Source: an uncultured Sphingorhabdus sp. (GTDB taxonomy: Bacteria > Pseudomonadota > Alphaproteobacteria > Sphingomonadales > Sphingomonadaceae). Taken from it: a DNA stretch of 64,000 bases. The translations under genes and the position numbers were made by a program. Of this stretch, positions 9,250-16,877 are shown piece after piece (within the stretch, counting starts at the first letter, position 1; the number at the start of each line of letters is the position of its first letter). The stretch spans positions 1,054,001 to 1,118,000 of the forward strand of contig CANMXN010000001.1 in the NCBI GenBank assembly GCA_947501885.1, in the 5' to 3' direction. The notes beneath the pieces are model-generated. The model saw nothing but the letters and a program-made list of their open reading frames with translations, had not been told where the DNA came from and did not search any database.

Positions 9250-10971
9250 TTATTCTGGATTAAATGCAACGCCTGGACTGCGCGGATCAGCATAGCCCAC
9301 CCACTTACCATTGATAAATTGCGCACCATTCACTTTAGAGCCGATATTTGAAACCAATACCGTACGTCCAAAAGCTGATAATTCAGAAGATTTTTCTGCT
9401 AAGAAAGTCCCAGCCTCTATCTGCACAGCATCACGTGCAAAATAGATATTCGGAAGCTCTATCGCTTTATCTAGCGGCAGACCAAAATCCAAAACACCAA
9501 TTAATGTTTTGGCGACATGCATGATAATACGCTTACCACCTGCGGAACCAAGAGCTAAAATCGGCATACCATTTTTATCGAACACAATTGTTGGTGACAT
9601 AGATGATAAAGGACGCTTGCCGCCCTGCACACGATTAGCAACTGGCGCACCATCACGCTCTGGTACAAATGTAAAATCGGTCAATTCATTATTAAGGAAA
9701 AACCCGCCCGATATAAGCTGGCTACCAAAAGGCCCCTCTACGGTCGACGTCATGCTCACAACGCTGCCGTTGCCATCGGCCGCAACAAAATGCGTAGTTC
9801 CTGGAATCTCTCGTTGCAATGCTGCGGTTCTTGGCTGTGCCCCTGGCGGCGTACCTGCATCATATTGACTAAGAGATGTATCAGCATTGATCAAACTGGA
9901 GCGCTTCGATAAATAGAAGGGATCAAGCAATCCTCTGATTGGCACAGAAACAAAATCAGCATCGGCCAAATATTTTTCACGATCAGCATAAGCAAGACGC
10001 ATTGATTCATGAATCAAATGCCAACTTTGCGGATTTTCAACACCAATAGCACCTAGGTTAAACCGTTCTAATTGCCCTAAAATTTGTAACACCGTTGATG
10101 CCCCCGACGATGGAGGGCCCATGCCGCAGACAATATATTCATGATAAGAACCGCATAATGCATCGCGTTCTATCGCTTTATAAGCAGAAAGGTCAGCTTG
10201 AGTTATATCGCCTTTATTAGCATGGCCGCTCTGTACCGTTTTAATAATATCATCGGCAATCGGTCCTTTATAAAATGCATCGCTACCTTGCGCGGCTAAT
10301 GTTCGCAATGTTTTGGCAAGCTCGGGATTTTTAATACGCGTTCCAACAGGTGCAGGTTTTCCATCGCGCCAATATAATTTTTGCGCTACAGGAAAGTCTT
10401 TCCATACACGTGCCAATCTGTTCAATCGGCTGTGCAAAACCTCATTAACCAAAAAACCTTCTTCCGCCAATTTAATAGCTGGCGCAAATAAAGTCTCCCA
10501 TCCTAACCTACCCCATTTCTCATGAGTCTTAGCCATAAGGCGCATATTGCCCGGTGTACCGACACTACGGCCTCCAAGAACAGCCTGTAAAAAACCCAAT
10601 CGGTCGCCATTTTCATCCAAAAATAGTTTCTCATCCGCACTCAATGGTGCTGTTTCACGACCATCGATAGTGGTCAGTGCACCATCATCACCATCAAAAT
10701 GTACCAAAAAACCGCCACCGCCAATACCGCTTGATTGAGGCTCGACAACGGTAAGCGCCAACATCATCGCCATCGCTGCATCTGCTGCGCTACCGCCTTG
10801 ACGGAGCATGGCTTCACCTGCTGCAGTTGCCCTTGGATCAGCAGAGGAAACCGTTCCAAGCGGTGTGATATCCTGAGCCGCCATACTGCTTGGCAAGGCT
10901 AACGTTATGAAAGATAGACCTATTAATTGAAAAGATATTTTAAGCGACTTAGACACTATATTTTTTTTCAT
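9250..10971 (-). CDS. ggt: Gamma-glutamyltransferase
   Basis: A periplasmic gamma-glutamyltranspeptidase that cleaves glutathione and transfers its glutamyl group. A signal peptide covers about residues 1-32. The proenzyme self-cleaves in front of a threonine that becomes both new N-terminus and nucleophile; here this is Thr392 in PGTTHFVAAD, followed by SMTSTVEGPFGS and the substrate-binding GKRPLSSMSPTIV. The large-subunit region has GGSAADAAMAMMLAL and SSGIGGGGFLVHFDG. Length (573 aa) is normal. It is a single gene, upstream of the acyl-CoA ligase in the same orientation. Confidence 0.95.
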   Translation of the reverse strand: MKKNIVSKSLKISFQLIGLSFITLALPSSMAAQDITPLGTVSSADPRATAAGEAMLRQGGSAADAAMAMMLALTVVEPQSSGIGGGGFLVHFDGDDGALTTIDGRETAPLSADEKLFLDENGDRLGFLQAVLGGRSVGTPGNMRLMAKTHEKWGRLGWETLFAPAIKLAEEGFLVNEVLHSRLNRLARVWKDFPVAQKLYWRDGKPAPVGTRIKNPELAKTLRTLAAQGSDAFYKGPIADDIIKTVQSGHANKGDITQADLSAYKAIERDALCGSYHEYIVCGMGPPSSGASTVLQILGQLERFNLGAIGVENPQSWHLIHESMRLAYADREKYLADADFVSVPIRGLLDPFYLSKRSSLINADTSLSQYDAGTPPGAQPRTAALQREIPGTTHFVAADGNGSVVSMTSTVEGPFGSQLISGGFFLNNELTDFTFVPERDGAPVANRVQGGKRPLSSMSPTIVFDKNGMPILALGSAGGKRIIMHVAKTLIGVLDFGLPLDKAIELPNIYFARDAVQIEAGTFLAEKSSELSAFGRTVLVSNIGSKVNGAQFINGKWVGYADPRSPGVAFNPE

Positions 10972-11042
10972 ATGATATACTCTTAAAACTTAATTTAAGG
11001 CTGCGATAATCTCTCAAGTACAAATTAACAATCACAAAGATT

Positions 11043-12104
11043 TTAAACGTCGGAGCCAATCGCCTCAGAAATTGACGAAAAACCATCTTGTATCAATAGT
11101 TTTTCTAAACCTTTGGCAATATTAACTCCAACATTTGGACCTTCATAAACCATAGAACTATAGAGCTGAACCAGAGATGCACCAGCTTTAATACGTTGAT
11201 AAGCATCCTGCGCATTAGCAATACCGCCTACACCAATCAGTGGTATATTACCTCCACAAGCAATGCGAAAATCTCTCAAACGTTGTAGCGCCAGATCCTT
11301 GAGTGGCGCACCAGATAATCCTCCTGTTTCACCTGCATATTTTGATAATAGATCAGGCCGTGTGACAGTTGTATTCGAGACTATCAAAGCATCGATCTTT
11401 TGTTCCATAGAAATGGTAACAATATCATCAATATCGTCATTATGAAGGTCTGGCGCTACCTTTAAAAATATCGGTAATTTTATATCAGACATAGAATGTG
11501 AAAGATATTCTTGACGCGCTTCCATAACCGTTGATAATAGCGCCTTAAGTTCTGGTTTTCCTTGCAGATCTCGTAAACCTGGCGTGTTTGGCGAGCTGAT
11601 ATTCACCGTTAGATAGTCGGCATAAGGTGCCATATTCTGCACGCCTATACGGTAATCCTCAATGCGGTTATTGCTATCTTTATTTGCTCCGATATTAATC
11701 CCTAAAATACCTTGCAATGGCTTTTGGCGCCCCTTTTTTATCCGTATCTGCGCCTCTACCTGGCCACCATTATTAAACCCCATACGGTTAATGACAGCAT
11801 TATCTTCCACTAACCGAAATAATCTCGGTTTTGGATTTCCTATCTGCGGTTTTGGAGTGAGCGTTCCCACCTCTGTAAAGCCAAAACCAAGACACAAAAC
11901 CTCGTGAAAGACTTCTGCATCTTTGTCATAACCTGGCGCCAATCCAATAGGAGACGCAAAATCCAAACCCGCAAGTGAAGAATGCAATATTCTGGGATGA
12001 ACATGCCGTGATTTCGGCATTACCTTTAACCCAACCAAACTAAGCCGATGTGCTTTTTCTGCATCGAGCGTAAAAATTAAAGGGCTAAGAGTTTTATAAA
12101 ACAT
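11043..12104 (-). CDS. pyrD: Dihydroorotate dehydrogenase (quinone), class 2
   Basis: The membrane-associated FMN enzyme that oxidises dihydroorotate to orotate with quinone as acceptor, the fourth step of pyrimidine synthesis. Class 2 features are clear: an N-terminal amphipathic segment (MFYKTLSPLIFTLDAEKAHRLSL), FASPIGLAPGYDKDAEV, NRMGFNNGG, the catalytic-serine loop NISSPNTPGLRDLQ and the FMN phosphate-binding GVGGIANAQDAY. Length is 353 aa, as usual. It is monocistronic; the upstream 180 bp are very AT-rich. Confidence 0.96.
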   Translation of the reverse strand: MFYKTLSPLIFTLDAEKAHRLSLVGLKVMPKSRHVHPRILHSSLAGLDFASPIGLAPGYDKDAEVFHEVLCLGFGFTEVGTLTPKPQIGNPKPRLFRLVEDNAVINRMGFNNGGQVEAQIRIKKGRQKPLQGILGINIGANKDSNNRIEDYRIGVQNMAPYADYLTVNISSPNTPGLRDLQGKPELKALLSTVMEARQEYLSHSMSDIKLPIFLKVAPDLHNDDIDDIVTISMEQKIDALIVSNTTVTRPDLLSKYAGETGGLSGAPLKDLALQRLRDFRIACGGNIPLIGVGGIANAQDAYQRIKAGASLVQLYSSMVYEGPNVGVNIAKGLEKLLIQDGFSSISEAIGSDV

Positions 12105-12297
12105 TCAAATACTCGATTAATTGAAACTGTGCATATAGTGATATAAATATATTATGCCAGCTATGATTTTTGTTATAAAATTACTATGATAGTAAATCAC
12201 TATAATAATAAAATTTTTAAATTTAATTAGGCACTTAAAGAAATAAAATAAAATAATTTACTAGCAATTATAGATAATCCCATTAAGATAAAATTGC

Positions 12298-12367
12298 GAC
12301 CTGGAGGGCTTGCGTTTTTAGCTCTTAGTAACTTTAGCCTCGTATCATATATGATACGAGGTTTTTT
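12298..12367 (+). ncRNA. Candidate small RNA ending in a perfect terminator
   Basis: No gene on the plus strand precedes the strong terminator here, because pyrD points away, so a short plus-strand transcript is implied. About 70 nt contain a first hairpin (GAGGGCT / AGCTCTT, 7 bp with two G-U pairs and a 9-nt loop at 12304-12326), a single-stranded stretch and then the terminator stem. A -10-like TAAAAT lies at 12289-12294; the matching -35 is poor. I do not recognise the family. Confidence 0.45.
12338..12367 (+). terminator. Strong rho-independent terminator
   Basis: CCTCGTATCAT is followed directly by its exact reverse complement in a 24-nt perfect palindrome (a few central bases must form the loop), then TTTTTT. 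The U-tract lies only on the plus side, so it acts rightward. It ends the candidate small RNA. Confidence 0.85.
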
Positions 12368-12424
12368 ATTCAAAACCCCGTATAATCTCAATATTTACTT
12401 TATTTCTTATTTAAGAATTATAAA

Positions 12425-12562
12425 TTAATCTTGGTTTGAAGCATTTTTTTGCCCTTTCCGTTTACGCAAATTTTTACGCAACTCCTCACGCAAACGCTCT
12501 TCACGTGTCAATTTACCATCCACATTTTGCTCAGTCTTTTGCTTATTGTCATTTTTACTCAT
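12425..12562 (-). CDS. Small basic conserved protein (45 aa)
   Basis: This short gene is not in the ORF track. Minus-strand translation gives MSKNDNKQKTEQ, then a highly charged helical part (LTREERLREELRKNLRKRKG), and a stop. The EERLREALRxNLxRRK-type pattern is a familiar small conserved protein in alphaproteobacteria, without known function. It is transcribed away from tRNA-Thr and ends about 60 bp from the terminator of the candidate small RNA. The recognisable alphaproteobacterial pattern supports a real gene. Confidence 0.7.
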   Translation of the reverse strand: MSKNDNKQKTEQNVDGKLTREERLREELRKNLRKRKGQKNASNQD

Positions 12563-12648
12563 AAAATATTGCTGCCAAATTAATCATTATGATGCAAGTG
12601 GCTTGACAATAGCTTCATCTTATCGTCATAGGACAGCTCGAAATAGCT

Positions 12649-12723
12649 GCTGCTGTAGCTCAGTGGTAGAGCGCGTCATTGGTAATGACGAGGTCGGGAG
12701 TTCAATTCTCCCTAGCAGCACCA
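12649..12723 (+). tRNA. tRNA-Thr (GGT anticodon)
   Basis: A complete cloverleaf with encoded CCA: acceptor GCTGCTG pairs with TAGCAGC (first pair G-U), D arm GCTC/GAGC, anticodon stem CGTCA/TGACG with loop TTGGTAA giving anticodon GGT (codon ACC), and T arm GGGAG TTCAATT CTCCC. It marks the left edge of the higher-GC island, but I found no second copy of its 3' end at the other side. Confidence 0.97.
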
Positions 12724-12963
12724 CCGTTTATACCTTTATATTACAATTACTTATCTGTAGATAGAAACCTGAATATTGTCGCGCAATGTCCGAGGGTTGC
12801 ACGCTCTTAGTACAATGGTTCGAGCGCCAGAGACGCTCTGGAAGCCGCGGATACACTGAACTTTCAAGGAATATCTCTCTGGCCCAAACATTGGAGTCCA
12901 GATGCACATGGATGGTTTTGGGATAGAGGTTATTTTGAGGGAGTATATTCCCTGATGCTATGC
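12724..12963. other. Junction between tRNA-Thr and the island; possible gene fragment
   Basis: No intact gene. From about 12812 rightward the plus strand has an open frame with coding-like composition (LNFQGISLWPKHWSP and HGWFWDRGYFEGVYS) but no start codon; it runs straight into the antisense of the recombinase. It may be the stub of a gene cut by the island's arrival. I do not recognise the family. Confidence 0.35.
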
Positions 12964-14583
12964 TTATGCGAACCCGAACATGATTCGCTGACTGGCCCAG
13001 TCCAACGGGATATTGTTCTTCCGCATGATCTGGCGGCCGGTAAGGTCCGGCGGCTGTGTCCCATTGATGATGGCGGTTATAATATCAGGGGCCAGATAAC
13101 TGAAGCGAACCAGTTGGTACATATATCGTTTAGAATAATGCGCGACCATCGGCTGCGGGATATTGTGGATCAGATGATCCTGCGCTGCAAAGGCATTAGA
13201 GATGAGCCGAAGTAAGATTGGATCAGCCTCGCACTTTGCCGAACCCTGACCTGGAGCAATAGCGAGTTTTCGTTCGATGCCCCTTGATACCAGTTTCGCA
13301 TTGACGTTGATTTTATAACGGTCTTCATGCTCATTTAGGAGCAGATCAATAACAATGGCTTCGGCCATTACCTGCACTTTCACATCCAGATCAATTAGCA
13401 ACTTTCGTTTGTCGGCAATACTCATCGATGGAAGGTCGGCCACCAGCTTATCATTGTGATCGATTAGTCCCGCCAACACACCAATATCTCTCCCAACTAC
13501 TGAGGGAAGCGAAACCAGTTCGCTAACAATTGCATTCATCACGATCCGTTCGATCTCACCGCAGGGCATCCTCCATGCCGAGTTTTTCTTTTCACCCGGT
13601 TCCAACCGGGTCGTATAATAACGATAGAGCCTTGCTCCCTTGCGAGCTTGAGATGGGGACATTGATCTTCCCTCTGGATCAGAGATAAGGCCAGTCAACA
13701 AACTGGGGTTTTTAGATTTCTTGCCAAGAGCATTGTCGCGGCGATTGATTGCGAAGATGCTTTGCACTTCATCAAACAGCTCCTGTTTGATGATTGCTTC
13801 ATGCACGCCATTATAGATGGTGTCCTTGTGCCGCACCTTCCCAATGTAGATCGGATTATGCAGAAGCTTTGTGAGTGATCCTGTCCGAAACGGAATATTC
13901 CCGACAACCCGCTTGCCCTTATACAAGCGCTGCTTTGTTAGGTAGCCATCTGCAGCAAGCTCATCAACAAGTTGAGGCACTGATTTGAGTATGGTGTAAC
14001 GCTTGAACATGTGACGTACTGCTTTGGCCTCGGGACCGTTGATAACCAGCCTGCGATCCTTTAAGTCATATCCAATGGGAATGGGACCTCCCATCCACAT
14101 GCCTTTCTTCTTAGATGCCGCGATTTTGTCCCGGATACGTTCGCCAGTGACCTCACGTTCAAACTGGGCAAAGGACAGTAAAACATTCAATGTCAGCCGT
14201 CCCATGCTGCTCGTTGTGTTGAATGATTGTGTGACGCTAACGAATGAAGCTTCGTTTTCGTCCAGAATTTCAACGATCTTAGCAAAGTCCGCCAACGAAC
14301 GCGTCAGTCGGTCAACTTTGTAAACAACAATGACATCAACTTTTCCGCATTTCACATCATCAAGCAACTGGCTTATAGCAGGCCTCTTCATCGTACCTCC
14401 TGACCAACCACCATCATCATAGAGCTCGGGAACGGCTTCCCAACCCTCACTAGCCTGACTCAGGATATAGGCAGCACATGCCTCGCGCTGCGCATCCAGG
14501 CTATTAAAGTCCTGTTCCAGACCATCCTCTGTCGACTTACGGGTATAGACAGCGCACCGCAGCTTTTTAGGTTTGTCAGCCAT
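12964..14583 (-). CDS. Large serine recombinase (resolvase/invertase N-terminal domain + recombinase domain)
   Basis: A 539-aa site-specific recombinase of the large serine class. The N-terminal catalytic domain has the nucleophile Ser17 in VYTRKSTEDGL, the helix SLDAQREAC, and the arginine motifs VDRLTRSLADF and LLSFAQFEREVTGERIRDKI. A recombinase domain follows (IPIGYDL, HNPIYIGKVRHK), then a zinc-ribbon-like and coiled region. It probably mobilises or once mobilised the island. Its start overlaps the DUF2924 gene by 8 nt, forming the standard DUF3489-DUF2924-recombinase operon of sphingomonad islands. GC is visibly higher than in the flanking core genes. Confidence 0.92.
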   Translation of the reverse strand: MADKPKKLRCAVYTRKSTEDGLEQDFNSLDAQREACAAYILSQASEGWEAVPELYDDGGWSGGTMKRPAISQLLDDVKCGKVDVIVVYKVDRLTRSLADFAKIVEILDENEASFVSVTQSFNTTSSMGRLTLNVLLSFAQFEREVTGERIRDKIAASKKKGMWMGGPIPIGYDLKDRRLVINGPEAKAVRHMFKRYTILKSVPQLVDELAADGYLTKQRLYKGKRVVGNIPFRTGSLTKLLHNPIYIGKVRHKDTIYNGVHEAIIKQELFDEVQSIFAINRRDNALGKKSKNPSLLTGLISDPEGRSMSPSQARKGARLYRYYTTRLEPGEKKNSAWRMPCGEIERIVMNAIVSELVSLPSVVGRDIGVLAGLIDHNDKLVADLPSMSIADKRKLLIDLDVKVQVMAEAIVIDLLLNEHEDRYKINVNAKLVSRGIERKLAIAPGQGSAKCEADPILLRLISNAFAAQDHLIHNIPQPMVAHYSKRYMYQLVRFSYLAPDIITAIINGTQPPDLTGRQIMRKNNIPLDWASQRIMFGFA

Positions 14584-15034
14584 TTGTCCTTGACCTTGCT
14601 TGATGTCCGCTGCGTTTCTTTAATCCGAAAAAGCGAGGGCCAGACCAATGAGCGCCAGTTATCTCTCGCGCAATATGGCTGAGGCTGTCATAGTGACGGC
14701 CTTCAAATTCAAAACCGTCATCGCAAATCAGCACATGATAGCTTTTGTCATTCCATGACCGGACAAGGCGTGTTCCTGTCTTAAGTGAAATGGCATGCAT
14801 GTTACCCGCTTTTCCGGTGCGCTCGACGCGTTTGCGAAGCCGTTTAATTTCACGCTTGGTGGTGTTTGTCAGGCTTCCATGAATGCGCTCTTGCAGGCGT
14901 GTTGCGATCCCGCGCCGAAGCAAATCGGGTCCGATATCAGGTGCGGGTGATCGATAAGTATCACGCCACAAAGACCGCAACTGAACAGGCGACATTGTCA
15001 TCAGCTTGGCCAACTGCCCTTCAAGCGCGATCAT
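14576..15034 (-). CDS. DUF2924 domain-containing protein
   Basis: A 152-aa basic protein of the DUF2924 family, almost always encoded directly upstream of a large serine recombinase and presumed to assist it or bind DNA. The diagnostic pattern is present: LRSLWRDTYRSPAP near the N-terminus, LLRRGIATRLQERIHG, then GTRLVRSWNDKSYHVLICDDGFEFEGRHYDSLS and ITGAHWSGPRFFGL. It overlaps the DUF3489 gene by 4 nt and the recombinase by 8 nt, so the three are translationally coupled. Molecular role is not established. Confidence 0.88.
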   Translation of the reverse strand: MIALEGQLAKLMTMSPVQLRSLWRDTYRSPAPDIGPDLLRRGIATRLQERIHGSLTNTTKREIKRLRKRVERTGKAGNMHAISLKTGTRLVRSWNDKSYHVLICDDGFEFEGRHYDSLSHIAREITGAHWSGPRFFGLKKRSGHQARSRTNG

Positions 15035-15279
15035 GAGGCTGCCAGTTCTGCTTTTTGAGCAGGTGTTTGCGTAATCCGATAGGCAGTGCCATCATCGCAG
15101 CTTTGTTCGCGCGCGAGGATAAAACCCTTCGTGCGTAGGCCAGTCAGGAAGGCACGTACGCTATGGGGTTGCCATTTGGTTGTTTTACATATCTCATCCA
15201 GCCTTGCCCCTTTCGCCCGTTTCAGCAGCGCAATTACGGTGGCGGACTTGGTTCGCGGTTTTGATTTAGCTAATGTCAT
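15031..15279 (-). CDS. DUF3489 domain-containing protein (small winged-helix-like)
   Basis: First gene of the recombinase operon. The ORF track extends to 15516, but I place the start at an ATG preceded by GGAGACC (82 aa), because the 79 residues before it lack family similarity. The protein has the DUF3489 pattern: KSATVIALLKRAKGARLDEI, WQPHSVRAFLTGL, then DDGTAYRIT. It is probably a small DNA-binding regulator associated with the recombinase. Start choice is an inference from ribosome-binding site and family length. Confidence 0.82.
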   Translation of the reverse strand: MTLAKSKPRTKSATVIALLKRAKGARLDEICKTTKWQPHSVRAFLTGLRTKGFILAREQSCDDGTAYRITQTPAQKAELAAS

Positions 15280-15485
15280 TTTAGGTCTCCAATTTTGGAA
15301 CCGAACTCTCCGGCTCTTCCACTGACCCAAGCCGCGGATGGCACTAAAGACCTTGCGGCAAATCATATTTAATACATGTGACACGAACAGCAATGCTCGA
15401 ACTAGCAAGGAAGTCCAGTGGATTATTTGCAAATGATCGAGAGCTGCATATGGACTTCTAAGCGAAGTCAAGCATGGGTTGCGGC

Positions 15486-15695
15486 ATGGTAAATATCGAC
15501 GATGAAATTGATCCAATCAAAGTGCGAACCGGATTATTTGCAATTATCACCGCGAGATTAGAAGATGCGAATATATTAGCGGTTAAAGGCCAATCCAGGG
15601 ATTTGAATACCGCCTACGCCAGACACCACATCACAGATATTCAATCAATCTTGGATGAAATTCAAATTCAATTGGACGCTGCAGAACTGATCTAA
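15486..15695 (+). CDS. Small hypothetical protein of the island
   Basis: A 69-aa acidic protein, starting at the in-frame ATG of MVNIDDEID rather than the upstream one at 15474; neither has a strong ribosome-binding sequence. Composition is coding-like (VRTGLFAIITARLEDANILAVKG and SILDEIQIQLDAAELI suggest two amphipathic helices). Orientation is opposite to the recombinase operon. I have a weak sense that similar ORFs accompany DUF3489 modules in sphingomonads, but cannot name a family. The next 225 bp to the following gene contain nothing I can support. Confidence 0.5.
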   Translation: MVNIDDEIDPIKVRTGLFAIITARLEDANILAVKGQSRDLNTAYARHHITDIQSILDEIQIQLDAAELI

Positions 15696-15920
15696 TAGCG
15701 CTGGCCAGCGTAATGACTGTTTTAAACCTCAAATGTCGATCTGAAAAATCAGCTTTAACGACTGTATTTGGGTGGGAAGCAATCGTTCGAAAGCTCGGAT
15801 TCAGACGGCTGCTTATGGGCCGAAAGCGGAATGTCCGGTTTAGTCAACGAAATTACAAAAACCGACTTTCGTGCGTTGCGACCTTAGGTCCATGGCCGCC
15901 AATATCATGTTGCTTGCCAA

Positions 15921-16469
15921 CTAGTCAGCGTCGGTCAATTTGTTAGGCTGCTCTTGCGTCCGCTCTACTGCCAACGCCGCAGTCTTAGTTCCTAGTGAAC
16001 CTAATTCGCTTAGATCGATTATAGGCATTTGCCGAATGCAAAACTGGACTCCCGTGGTCGATCCACGCGGAAACCCATTCTGTACTGAAAACTTGTCCGT
16101 TTGGAGAATGAGGGATTCCCCTGGCATGATGGTTTTAATCACTTCGACACTCTGAGTCGGAGTTCGGTTCACGAAATGATAGACCTTCAATTCGATATTT
16201 CCACTGGTGTTAGCGACTAAAGGTGACCAGATATGGAACATGTATTTGGGTCCACTATAAACCTCTCGCTTTGTCGTTGAAGCATGGTCAGGCAACCCAC
16301 CTCTCTTCATACACTCAGTATAAAAGGAATTCATGATTGGATCTTCAGGCAACCCACCTCTCTTCATACACTCAGTATAAAAGGAATTCATGATTGGATC
16401 TTCAGGCGGTACCGTGTTTCCTAAGAGGAGAGGCCCGACTACCATAACAACCACTGCTTTGTAGAACAT
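15921..16469 (-). CDS. Exported hypothetical protein with a recent in-frame duplication
   Basis: A 182-aa protein. I start it at the ATG preceded by TTGGAGGAAGTT, a strong ribosome-binding site, instead of the track start 147 nt upstream. The first ~20 residues (FYKAVVVMVVGPLLLGN) look like a signal peptide. The segment PEDPIMNSFYTECMKRGGL occurs twice in a row, encoded by an exact 57-bp direct repeat. The remainder (PKYMFHIWSPLVANTSGNIELKVYHF, then PGESLILQTDKFSV) looks like a beta-sandwich. Family unknown. The Cys in each repeat and the later VQFCIRQ could form disulfides. Confidence 0.6.
   Translation of the reverse strand: MFYKAVVVMVVGPLLLGNTVPPEDPIMNSFYTECMKRGGLPEDPIMNSFYTECMKRGGLPDHASTTKREVYSGPKYMFHIWSPLVANTSGNIELKVYHFVNRTPTQSVEVIKTIMPGESLILQTDKFSVQNGFPRGSTTGVQFCIRQMPIIDLSELGSLGTKTAALAVERTQEQPNKLTDAD
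16288..16401 (-). repeat. Tandem direct repeat, 2 x 57 bp, in frame
   Basis: Two consecutive 57-nt copies read identical by eye, followed by the first 6 nt of a third copy. The period is a multiple of three, so the reading frame survives and 19 residues are duplicated. Complete identity suggests a recent slippage or unequal-crossover event. Confidence 0.9.
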
Positions 16470-16596
16470 AACTTCCTCCAATATTGGGAACTTTAGGATT
16501 GATCGCACCGACGACCAATAGTTGCGACAATCAATTTCATGAACCAATCTCACTATCGCGCAAATAAACCTAACTCCACATAGCAAACTTTGCCCT

Positions 16597-16645
16597 GTCA
16601 AGCAGACGTTCTGCAACTGGGGCGCTTGCAGAACGTCTGCTTGAC
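16597..16645. repeat. Perfect 20-bp inverted repeat
   Basis: GTCAAGCAGACGTTCTGCAA is followed after a 9-nt loop by its exact reverse complement. It lies in the 400-bp gap between two leftward genes. Neither flank has a U-tract, so it is not a standard terminator; it could be a recombination site, a protein-binding site or the relic of a mobile element end. Besides it, I see nothing in the gap down to 16877. Confidence 0.85.
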
Positions 16646-16877
16646 ACCCACTTGTTGCAGTTAAAGCTGCTTCGATGGAAAATAAAAGCAGTCGGTCAGC
16701 AAGCTCCCCAATTGTCGCAGTTCAATGCCAAATGAGCGATGCCTGCAAACCTGCCTTTGCTCTAGTGCGCACACTCCATTTTGAACGACCTAAATGTTTG
16801 ACTCTGCCGACAGTTCGCTAACATAGGCCCAGAGCGATAAGCTGCCCTTCGTTCAGGATCGTCTCATTTGCGCTGTA

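Noticed and set aside
15713-15946. 77-aa plus-strand ORF in the island
   Set aside because: Composition unlike a protein, no ribosome-binding sequence, and its end runs into the antisense of a better-supported gene.
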